Assembly: GCA_964573995.1 (NCBI GenBank)
Contig: CAZNLH010000002.1
Location: 62,001 to 126,000, forward strand
Direction of reading: 5' to 3'
DNA length: 64,000 nt
Origin: CAZNLH01 sp964573995
GTDB lineage: Bacteria > Gemmatimonadota > CAZMKB01 > CAZNLH01
Below, in pieces: positions 42,260 to 49,291 of the stretch. Under the pieces are notes generated by a model that saw only the letters and a program-made list of their open reading frames with translations, ran no database searches and was not told the origin of the DNA. The first letter of the stretch is position 1; every line of letters begins with the position of its first letter. The position numbers and the translations under genes are program-made.

Positions 42260-43657
42260 TCACCATCGCAAACTGCCTGAAACCTTGGAACGTGCGGTCC
42301 CCTTGGAAGTTAGAAGAGATGGTAGTGGCCGTATCCTGCGGTACGTCCAATACCAACCTGCTCCTGACAGAACAGCGAGCAAAGGCACGATAGGGACACG
42401 GAAACGTGCATATGCCTCAGGTCCGGCGGAGATCAACAGGAAATAGCCGAGAACGCTCAACAGGATCAATAATTTCTTACGGGCCCTTTGAACCCACATC
42501 ATGATAATCCCCAGAACTACCCCCGCATAAAGTATACCTATGGAGAAGAGAGCCGCCGGGAGTCGGAAGATGAACGAGGGTTTGTCGTGGCCCCGCACCG
42601 AGATGCCGGCCAGCGTGAGAGTTTGTATCCAGCCGGTATCCCTGACCATCACCCAGGCGCCTTTTATCCATACCTTAATGGCGCACCACGGATGCTCACG
42701 CAGCACACGCATGGCCAGATCAATTTGTTCTTTACGTAGCCGGGCGTAATCTGCCGGTGTTGATAACTCAGTATCTGGCAACTGCTCACGCAGCCGTTGA
42801 CGTTCATACTCAATGGGAAGATTGTCTACCTCTGCCATGGTTCCCGCGGCCCTGTAATACAACAGGTTCACGCCGTCAATAGTCGATAGTAAAAATGACC
42901 CGGTACGAACTTGGTTATATGCCATCCAGCTGCCCGCTGGTACAGCGAAAGCAATCAACAGGGCGGCTGCCTTCCATACCCTTTTACTCCGGTCTGAAAA
43001 CCCTGTGATGAGAGTGATCGGCAATAGTAAAAGAGGGAAGTAGAGAAGAATAGGGCGGGTGAGTGTGGCAAACCCAAAGAGCAGACCTGATAAGGCGTGG
43101 AAAATTAATTTCCTGTGTGCCAGTCCATACCACCAGATGACGAAAGCGGCCGTGAAGAGAAATGCGAAGAGATTTTCCGTGAGTACCATCAGTGAGTAAC
43201 CAATGGAGACCGGATCGAGGGCAGCTACAAGCGCTGCCATTAGGGCTGCTTCGGGAGCGAAGAGATTGAGAGCGAGGAGGAAAACGAGAAGAACAACGAT
43301 CACACCAAGGAAGACCTGTGCCAGGAGTGCTCCGCGATAGTCGCTATTGGAGATGGTTTCACATAGGGCGAGAAAGGCTGGATAGATCGGGGTACGCACC
43401 AGGCTGAGGTGGATCATAGGGATGTCTTTTTCGCTTGGACCGTATGCATCCCTTAGATTGTGGGCAAGCGTGATGTAGCCTGGAGAATCCTTGTCCATGA
43501 AGGAGATGTCCGGTCGCTTTAGGGCCATGACAAAGAAGAACAAACGCAAGAAAAAGGCCAGGGCAAGGATAAGAGCCAAGACCTTGAGATGATTAACACT
43601 TGTGTGTAACACACAACCACCACTCGTATCTCCTGTTGCTAAAAAACAGGTTCTCAT
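42260..43657 (-). CDS. GT39/ArnT-like membrane glycosyltransferase
   Basis: The 465-residue protein is highly hydrophobic, with about eleven membrane segments and the PMT_2-type N-terminal pattern: an acidic periplasmic loop containing DKDSPGYITLAHNL, then SLVRTPIYPAFLAL and LNLFAPEAALMAALVAALDPVSIGYSLMVLTENLFAF. Enzymes of this class transfer a sugar from a polyprenyl-phosphate donor, which the adjacent GT2-GtrA protein could make. The acceptor is unknown. The C-terminal 60 residues are hydrophilic. Start is the ATG at 43657; a TTG or GTG closer to the first membrane segment is possible. Confidence 0.8.
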   Translation of the reverse strand: MRTCFLATGDTSGGCVLHTSVNHLKVLALILALAFFLRLFFFVMALKRPDISFMDKDSPGYITLAHNLRDAYGPSEKDIPMIHLSLVRTPIYPAFLALCETISNSDYRGALLAQVFLGVIVVLLVFLLALNLFAPEAALMAALVAALDPVSIGYSLMVLTENLFAFLFTAAFVIWWYGLAHRKLIFHALSGLLFGFATLTRPILLYFPLLLLPITLITGFSDRSKRVWKAAALLIAFAVPAGSWMAYNQVRTGSFLLSTIDGVNLLYYRAAGTMAEVDNLPIEYERQRLREQLPDTELSTPADYARLRKEQIDLAMRVLREHPWCAIKVWIKGAWVMVRDTGWIQTLTLAGISVRGHDKPSFIFRLPAALFSIGILYAGVVLGIIMMWVQRARKKLLILLSVLGYFLLISAGPEAYARFRVPIVPLLAVLSGAGWYWTYRRIRPLPSLLTSKGTARSKVSGSLRW

Positions 43658-44214
43658 TCGCTTATCAGCCTGACTGCCGATTGATCCCCCAAGAGTATAT
43701 GTTCCCCTGCACCTTTTTCCTTCGTGCCCGAAGGCCTCATGAATATTAATAAGTAAAGATGGGGTAGAAGAGAATACTATAATTACAAACTAATTAGGAC
43801 TCTTACAATCTCGAAATTTAATAATACTGGCTGATCCGGGAGAAGTCAAGCGGGAACGGACACGGAACAGCGCGGTCAACCTGAGAAGATGAAGCATGCG
43901 CCCATACAGAGTGGAACAAAGAGTGGAGCAGGTGTTGGTCGAATTCGATCTCTGTTCCTCTTTTCGCGTCGGTACCGGTCGAACACCTTGAGTTGCAGTG
44001 TCTTCCTGAAGAAGTTGTGAATCTTTCCGGCCTCAAACAAGGACAAGAGGGTACGGGATCACAGGCAGGGACTGATCGAGCGGTTCATCGAGAAGTGCAG
44101 TGTCTACAACATCGCCGGGTATGATGTGTATGGCACTATGGAGTCGGCGATTCAGCGAAAGAAGAATAGATCCAGGAAGTGTCACGTTCGCTGCCGGCGG
44201 AGATCCGGTCTCAC
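43658..44214. other. Intergenic region between GT39 gene and ABC operon end
   Basis: No recognisable gene. The part near 43740-43840 is AT-rich and may hold the promoter of the minus-strand GT39 gene (TTGTAA-17-TAATTA is weak). A perfect six-pair hairpin CCTTCG-TGCC-CGAAGG lies at 43719-43734. A plus-strand open stretch of about 60 codons before 44215 (with ERFIEKCSVYNIAGYDVYGT) matches nothing I know and lacks a start. A seven-pair stem CCGGCGG (44194-44200)/CCGCCGG (44219-44225) encloses the end of the ABC operon without a T-run. Confidence 0.5.
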
Positions 44215-45267
44215 TCAGCCGCCGGATCGGATCCTCGATCCGGTCTCCTTGTCGAAGAGGTGGACCGCCTCCGGCCTGACTTGGAAGAATGCCTTCTTCC
44301 CCGGGGAGATCGCCTCGCCCGGCATGGCCCGTCCCTTGATCGGCATGTCCCGCCACTGCGCGTCGACCCAGAGCTCCCTTCCCGTCGGTTCGAGGAGGCC
44401 CACCTCGCAGGTCAGCGTGTCACGCCGCTCCCAGCCGTATACGGCAAGGTCCGCGGGGCGGATCCCGATGAGGACGGAGTCCCGGTCGAGGCCATGGAGG
44501 ACGGAATCGAACGGGGAACTCTCTCCGAGCCGGGCCCCGTCGACCAGGTTCATCGGCGGCGTCCCGATGAAGAGGGCGACGAAGAGACTGGCGGGGTCCG
44601 AGTAGACCTCCATCGACCGGCCGCACTGCTGGATGCTCCCGTGGTGGAGGACCGCGATCCGGTCGGAGAGCGCCAGGGCCTCCTCCTGGTCATGGGTGAC
44701 GTAGACGGTCGTCGTGCCATACTCCCGGTGGAGTCTCTTGATCTCCGCCCGCATCTCGATCCGAAGCGCGGCGTCGAGGCTCGATAGGGGCTCGTCCATC
44801 AGGAAGACACGCGGCCTGCGCACGATCGCCCGGCCGAGCGCGACACGTTGTCTCTGGCCGCCGGAAAGGGCGGCGGGCCTCCTGCCGAGGAGGTCCTCCA
44901 GGCCGAGCATTCCCGCCGCATTTCGGACCTCCCGATCGATTGCCTCGGGCGGCTCCTTGCGGATCCTCAGGGGGAAGGCGATGTTGTCATAGACGCTCAT
45001 GTGGGGATAGAGGGCGTAACTCTGGAACACCATGGCCACGTCCCGCTCGCCCGGGGTGATGTCGTTGACTGTCTCGCCGTCGAAGGTGATCGTTCCATGG
45101 TCGATCTCCTCGAGGCCGGCGATCAGGTTGAGAATCGTCGACTTTCCGCTGCCGCTCGGACCGACGAAGGTGAAGAACTCGCCGTCCGATATCGTCAGGT
45201 CGATACACCGAACCACCTTCGTGTCCCCGAAAGACTTCTCCAACCCCTTCAACCGGATCTCGGACAT
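44215..45267 (-). CDS. Sugar ABC transporter ATP-binding protein (MalK/UgpC type)
   Basis: The ATPase of a carbohydrate importer. The 350-residue product begins MSEIRLKGLEKSFGDTKVV, with Walker A GPSGSGKSTI, the Q-loop MVFQSYALYPHMSVYDNIAFPL, signature LSGGQRQRVALGRAIVRRP, Walker B VFLMDEPLSSLDA, H-loop YVTHDQEEALAL, and the MalK-type C-terminal OB regulatory domain (about 235-350, VLIGIRPADLAVY). The ATG at 45267 has AGGAG eight bases upstream; an earlier ATG at 45288 would overlap the permease. It is the last gene of the operon. High GC (39 of 60 in line 45301-45360 next door) sets the operon apart. Confidence 0.93.
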   Translation of the reverse strand: MSEIRLKGLEKSFGDTKVVRCIDLTISDGEFFTFVGPSGSGKSTILNLIAGLEEIDHGTITFDGETVNDITPGERDVAMVFQSYALYPHMSVYDNIAFPLRIRKEPPEAIDREVRNAAGMLGLEDLLGRRPAALSGGQRQRVALGRAIVRRPRVFLMDEPLSSLDAALRIEMRAEIKRLHREYGTTTVYVTHDQEEALALSDRIAVLHHGSIQQCGRSMEVYSDPASLFVALFIGTPPMNLVDGARLGESSPFDSVLHGLDRDSVLIGIRPADLAVYGWERRDTLTCEVGLLEPTGRELWVDAQWRDMPIKGRAMPGEAISPGKKAFFQVRPEAVHLFDKETGSRIRSGG

Positions 45268-45271
45268 CTCG

Positions 45272-46084
45272 CTATCTCCTGACGGCACCCGCGGTCAACC
45301 CCTCGACGATCCGCCGCTGGAAGGCGAAGGCAAGGAAGACCAGCGGGATCGTCACGACCACCGAGGCCGCCGCGATTTCGCCCCATGGGACCTCGTGGAT
45401 CCCCGGGAAGAGGGCGATTCCGACCGGGATGGTCCGGGAGGCGGTGGTCGCCGTAAAGGTCAGGGCGAACAGGAACTCGTTCCAGGAGAATATAAACACC
45501 AGGATCGCAGCGGCAAAGAGACCCGGCGTGGCGAGGGGAAGGATGATCCGGGTGAGCGACTGGAGCGGCGAGCAGCCGTCCAGGCGGGAGGCGAGGTAGA
45601 TCTCCCGTGGAATCTCCCGGAAGAAGTGGGTCAGCACCCAGATCGCCAGGGGGAGGGAGAAGGAGGTATACGTCAGGATCAGGGCGTAGAGCGTGTCCCT
45701 CAGGTGAAGAGATCGGATGATCAGGTAGAGGGGACTGACGGTGGTGATCGGCGGAAACATCGACGCGGAGAGGATGAGGCCCAGGATCAGCCCGCTTTTC
45801 GGGATGCCAAGGTTCGCCAGCGCGAAGGCCGCGAAGGATCCGAGGAGGAGCGAGAGGAGGGTTGTCGCGGCGGCCACCGCGAGGCTGTTCGTGATCAGCC
45901 TCAGGAAGGGACGGTCCTGGAAGATGGCGATGTAGTGGGCGACTGTCGGGTGCCCGGGGAGTAGGGGGGGGAGGGAAGAGAGTTCCGCGTCGGGCTTGAG
46001 GGACGTGATGACCTGCCAGGCCAGGGGCCACAGGAAGAAGAGGCCCACGAGGAGGGTCAGGAGAGAGAGGGACCACCGTCTCAT
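45272..46084 (-). CDS. Carbohydrate ABC transporter permease (MalG type)
   Basis: One of two membrane subunits of the sugar importer. The 270-residue protein has six membrane segments and the ATPase-docking EAA-type loop ASRLDGCSPLQSLTRIILPLATPG. It starts with MRRWSLSLLTLLVGLFFLWP, typical of MalG-like permeases. Its ATG overlaps the stop of the MalF-type gene by four bases; four bases separate it from the ATPase gene. Substrate is not determinable from sequence; family members carry maltose, trehalose and other oligosaccharides or glycerol-3-phosphate. Confidence 0.93.
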   Translation of the reverse strand: MRRWSLSLLTLLVGLFFLWPLAWQVITSLKPDAELSSLPPLLPGHPTVAHYIAIFQDRPFLRLITNSLAVAAATTLLSLLLGSFAAFALANLGIPKSGLILGLILSASMFPPITTVSPLYLIIRSLHLRDTLYALILTYTSFSLPLAIWVLTHFFREIPREIYLASRLDGCSPLQSLTRIILPLATPGLFAAAILVFIFSWNEFLFALTFTATTASRTIPVGIALFPGIHEVPWGEIAAASVVVTIPLVFLAFAFQRRIVEGLTAGAVRR

Positions 46085-46938
46085 CTCACGGCCCTCCCCA
46101 GGAGCCTGGCGTAGAACAGGGTAAGCATGCCGACACAGGCGAAGACCGCCAGGGATATCGTGGAGCCGTAGCCGAACTCGAGGGTCTGGAAGAGGACCTT
46201 ATAGGCGTAGATCGACAGGGTCTCCGTCGTGTTGGCCGGTCCTCCGCCGGTCAGGACATAGATGGAGTCGAAGACCCGGAAGGCGTCCAGGGTCCGGAAG
46301 ACGAGCACGATGAGGATGACCGGCCGGAGCAGGGGAAGCGTGATCCTGAGGAGGATGGTTCCGCAGGAAGCTCCGTCAACCCGGGCGGCACGGTAGAGAT
46401 CGCCGGGGATCCCCTTCAGACCGGCAAGGACGAGGAGAACGACGAAGGGGGTGGTCTTCCAGATGTCCACCAGGATCGCGGCATTCATCGCCCAGAAGGG
46501 GCTGCCCAGCCAGTTGACCTGGACCCCCAGGAGATAGTTCAACAGGCCAAGATCCGGGTGATACAGCCATTCCCACATCCGGGCGGAGACGACCGTCGGG
46601 ATGGCCCATGGGATCAGGACGATGGAACGCATCAGCCCGGTTCCCCGCCTCGATCGATTCAGGAGAAGGGCGATCGATACCCCGATGACCAGCTCCAGGA
46701 AGACAGATACGCCGGTGAAGTAGGCCGTGTTCCAGAACGCGTTCCAGAAGCGGTCGTCGCCCAGGAGATGGGCGTAGTTTTCCAGGCCGGTAAAGTGGGC
46801 GGTTCCGAACAGGAGGAGCCGTCTGTGGAGGCTGAGCCAGAGGATGGAAAGGAGGGGGTAGACCGTCACCCCTGCCAGGAGCAGGAGGGAGGGGAGGAGG
46901 AAGGAGATCCCCCTCGTTCTCTGTCCGGCTCTCTTCAT
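46081..46938 (-). CDS. Carbohydrate ABC transporter permease (MalF type)
   Basis: The second membrane subunit of the importer. The 285-residue protein has six membrane segments, an N-terminal FLLPSLLLLAGVTVYPLLSILWLSL, the conserved periplasmic stretch FTGLENYAHLLGDDRFWNAFWNT, SARMWEWLYHPDLGLLNYLL and the EAA-type loop AARVDGASCGTILLRITLPLLRP. Start and stop overlap the neighbours by four bases on each side, so expression is tightly coupled to the binding protein and the MalG-type subunit. Confidence 0.93.
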   Translation of the reverse strand: MKRAGQRTRGISFLLPSLLLLAGVTVYPLLSILWLSLHRRLLLFGTAHFTGLENYAHLLGDDRFWNAFWNTAYFTGVSVFLELVIGVSIALLLNRSRRGTGLMRSIVLIPWAIPTVVSARMWEWLYHPDLGLLNYLLGVQVNWLGSPFWAMNAAILVDIWKTTPFVVLLVLAGLKGIPGDLYRAARVDGASCGTILLRITLPLLRPVILIVLVFRTLDAFRVFDSIYVLTGGGPANTTETLSIYAYKVLFQTLEFGYGSTISLAVFACVGMLTLFYARLLGRAVR

Positions 46939-48215
46939 CTGCCGTCGGCCTCCATGAGGAAGTCGATCTGCTCCGAGGCATCCTCCAGGGCCTCGCCGGG
47001 CTCCTTGATCCGGGAGATCACGGCGCTCAGCTCGGGCTGCATGACCTGGGAGATCATCATGTAGTAAGGTGTGACGGGCCTCGGCCGGGCATGCTCGAAG
47101 ATGACGTACAGCGGGGCCATGAAGGGCCGGGCCCGGATCAGCTCCTCGTCGCGGTACAGCGCCTTGCGTGACGGCATGTATCCGACGCTCAGGGCGAGTT
47201 GTTTCTGCGCCCGGGCGGAGGTGAGGTAGCGGACCAGCCGCTCCGCCTCCTCCGGGTGCCGGCTGTTGCAGTTGATTCCGAGCTGCCAGCCGCCGAGCGT
47301 CGAGGCCTGTTCCCGGCCGGGAGTCCCGGGAAGGGGACAGACGCCCACCTTTCCCCGGACAGGAGACCCCTCCCGCTGGAAGAGCGTCCAGGCATAGGGC
47401 CAGTTGCGCATGAAGACGGCCTTCCCCTCTCCGAAGATCCGGCGAACGGGCTCCTCAGTCGACGTCAGGACGAATTCCGGAGTGATTCGGTACCGGTAGA
47501 TCATGTCCCGCATGAAGGCGAGGGCGAGGCGGTTCTCCGGGCTGTCGACCACCGCCCGACCGTCTCTCAGGATGTCGCCGCCGTAACTCCAGATATACTC
47601 GAGAGCGTTGCAGACGAGTCCCTCGTACTGTTTCCCCTGCCACAGGAAGCCGTAGAGGCCCGGCTCGGCGCGTGTGATGGTTGTCGCCTCCCGCACGAGC
47701 TCGTCCCAGGTCCCCGGTGGGTCGAACCCGTACAGTTCCAGCAGGTCCTTCCGGTAGTAAAGGATCCCGGCGTCGATGTACCAGGGAACGGCGAAGACCC
47801 CTCCGTCCTGGGTGACGGCATCGATGGGCCCCCGGAAGAAATCGCCCCGCCGGTCGGGTGGGAGGAGAGGACTCAGGTCCCGGAGCCAGCCGGCCCGCGA
47901 AAACTCGGGGACCCAGATAACGTCCATCGAGAGGACATCGAGATCGGAGGCACCCCCCTCCAGGTTGATCACGAAGTATTGGTGCTGCTCGTCGCTGGAG
48001 GAGGGAAGGATCTCGTCGCGGACCCGGATGCCGGGATTCTCCGCCTCGAACCCACGGAGGATCTCCTCGAAGGCCTCCGGGTCGCCGGCGATCCTCCCGT
48101 GCTTGAAGACGAGGCTGACCGTCGCGGTCTGACGGGGCCTCTCCCTGGAACAGCCGCCGAGGAGACTGATAGATGCCGGGATCAGCAGGATAAGCACGAG
48201 GAGATTCATTCGCAT
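46935..48215 (-). CDS. Extracellular sugar-binding lipoprotein (ABC solute-binding protein family 1)
   Basis: The binding protein delivering substrate to the importer. The 426-residue product has a lipoprotein signal (ISLLGGCSRE, C22), VSLVFKHGRIAGDPEAFEEILRGFEAENPGIRVRDEILPSSSDEQHQYFV at the N-lobe, DVLSMDVIWVPEFSRAGWLRDLSPLL and the C-terminal helices typical of MalE-like proteins (EEAERLVRYLTSARAQKQLALSVGYMPSRKALY). It is the first gene of the operon, 57 bases after a probable transcription start. Strong GC3 bias, with long antisense open frames as a by-product. Confidence 0.93.
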   Translation of the reverse strand: MRMNLLVLILLIPASISLLGGCSRERPRQTATVSLVFKHGRIAGDPEAFEEILRGFEAENPGIRVRDEILPSSSDEQHQYFVINLEGGASDLDVLSMDVIWVPEFSRAGWLRDLSPLLPPDRRGDFFRGPIDAVTQDGGVFAVPWYIDAGILYYRKDLLELYGFDPPGTWDELVREATTITRAEPGLYGFLWQGKQYEGLVCNALEYIWSYGGDILRDGRAVVDSPENRLALAFMRDMIYRYRITPEFVLTSTEEPVRRIFGEGKAVFMRNWPYAWTLFQREGSPVRGKVGVCPLPGTPGREQASTLGGWQLGINCNSRHPEEAERLVRYLTSARAQKQLALSVGYMPSRKALYRDEELIRARPFMAPLYVIFEHARPRPVTPYYMMISQVMQPELSAVISRIKEPGEALEDASEQIDFLMEADGR

Positions 48216-48278
48216 CGTTGCACCGTGTTCCGGATGAAATTGGTTGGGAGCGGGTCAACTCCATCCATTCCTTCCCTA

Positions 48279-48308
48279 AGAATACGTGGATGAACTCCTG
48301 CCTGTCAA
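48279..48308 (-). promoter_or_regulatory. Promoter of the sugar ABC operon
   Basis: On the minus strand TTGACA (48308-48303) and TATTCT (48284-48279) are 18 bases apart, with the binding-protein ATG at 48215. A transcription start near 48272 is predicted. Confidence 0.6.
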
Positions 48309-48416
48309 TAGCCGGCAGGATCTGGATCTGAGCCTGTTGCTAAGTCGACATCAGGGAAGCGCTTTCTTTGAGCATAGGTAAAGGGTGACTAGGGGACCTT
48401 ACCCGGCAACTTGCCC

Positions 48417-48486
48417 ACCACGAACGTGGTCCGTAGAATTCATTTGCAGAGGCGTTGGATAACGAGGATGCCGGTCACGAGCGTGG
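48417..48486. promoter_or_regulatory. Two operator-like copies of CACGA(A/G)CGTGG
   Basis: ACCACGAACGTGGT (48417-48430) is a perfect palindrome with a central AA; its core CACGAACGTGG (48419-48429) recurs as CACGAGCGTGG at 48476-48486, 57 bases away. They lie 110-180 bases upstream of the ABC operon promoter on the minus strand and could bind a regulator. Confidence 0.4.
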
Positions 48487-48760
48487 CAGCCGGCGCAGTG
48501 AATACGTCCCGGGTATGAGGTGCAGCAAGACCACGTTACACTAAGCAGTCCCTGGGATCCACAAGGTCATGGCGAGCAAAGGGTGCTATATATTCAGATA
48601 TCGCATATGTCAATAATATAACGCGTCGATATGTATCAGGACGTAAAATTAAAAGTGCATTGTTGGGGATATTAATATATAGATATATGGCATTAAGTCT
48701 AATGTTGGTACTTATAGTCTTATAACCATGCGAAATTTCAGAAAAAGGGGGAAGGCATCC

Positions 48761-48789
48761 TTGACATTACCGGTGGGATGTGATAATAT
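48761..48789 (+). promoter_or_regulatory. Strong sigma70-type promoter of the small RNA candidate
   Basis: TTGACA at 48761-48766 and TAATAT at 48784-48789 are exactly 17 bases apart in AT-rich surroundings; initiation is expected near 48796. Confidence 0.65.
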
Positions 48790-48795
48790 TATATA

Positions 48796-48925
48796 AAGCG
48801 TTTGTGCTTGTTCACCCTATTCACGTGGTTAAGACACTGGTGATAGGGTCATAAGTTCAGGACTTAGACTTCTGAGCTTAACTGCCGAAGGCCCCGCTCT
48901 TTTAACACCGGAGTGGGGCTTTTTT
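48796..48925 (+). ncRNA. Candidate small structured RNA of about 130 nt
   Basis: Between a good promoter and a good terminator there is no open frame with a ribosome-binding site but three consecutive stem-loops. Hairpin 1 pairs ACCCTAT(T)CAC (48814-48824) with GTGATAGGGT (48840-48849), one bulged T. Hairpin 2 pairs TAAGTTCAG (48852-48860) with CTGAGCTTA (48872-48880), nine pairs including one G-U. Hairpin 3 is the terminator. It does not look like 6S, SRP or tmRNA, or any riboswitch I recognise. The exact 5' end is inferred. Confidence 0.6.
48891..48925 (+). terminator. Rho-independent terminator
   Basis: GCCCCGCTC (48891-48899) pairs with GAGTGGGGC (48911-48919), nine pairs with one G-U, and an uninterrupted run of six T follows (48920-48925). 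This is the best terminator in the window. Confidence 0.8.
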
Positions 48926-49291
48926 AATGAGATGAGTTCTATCTCCCGAGGGACGGATCAGGCCAGGGGATAAGTGTCGTACGCGCCGCCTGAAAACGTT
49001 TGTGATCACGAAGACTGAGGGAAATAATCGTATCCATCTACGAATCCCTCGCGTTATTCCAGCCAAACATGTGCCCCGCAACAGGGGCTACTCTCTGTAA
49101 TATCATGGCGTTGGGCGAGCCATCATCCAATCGGCTCCTGCAGGAACACCTCTTGCATCTTCTTTCCGGCACCCCCACCTTACTGAACTTCTATCTCCCA
49201 GTGCCTTCTATCTCCCACTCTTCTCGCGACTGAAAACAGGCAGGCCACTGGACCTGCGGGGAATCCGTGCTCCCCGCCCTGGAGGGCAAGT

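Larger units (their letters stand above)
48216..49291. other. Intergenic region of 1.08 kb with promoter, operators and a small RNA candidate
   Basis: No protein gene is evident. From left to right it holds the ABC promoter (48279-48308), two palindromic repeats (48417-48486), an AT-rich stretch (about 48590-48730), and a promoter-to-terminator unit (48761-48925). The last 365 bases before the lamin-tail gene show only a GCCCC-GCAACA-GGGGC hairpin near 49074-49089 and no convincing promoter. Confidence 0.6.

Noticed and set aside
43719..43734. Perfect hairpin CCTTCG-TGCC-CGAAGG as a terminator
   Set aside because: The T-run lies on the wrong side for a plus-strand transcript and no T-run follows on the minus strand.
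44018..44214. Plus-strand open stretch with ERFIEKCSVYNIAGYDVYGT before the ABC operon end
   Set aside because: No start codon, no family recognised; it runs on antisense to the ATPase gene. A remnant cannot be excluded but cannot be supported.
45032..45964. 310-codon plus-strand frame opposite the ABC ATPase and permease
   Set aside because: It lies wholly antisense to well-supported genes, its product is a charge-rich low-complexity sequence, and such frames are expected opposite genes with very high third-position GC.
47199..48293. 364-codon plus-strand frame opposite the solute-binding protein
   Set aside because: Same cause: shadow of a high-GC gene, with no domain or ribosome-binding site.
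49074..49089. GCCCC-GCAACA-GGGGC hairpin as a terminator
   Set aside because: Only five pairs and no following T-run.
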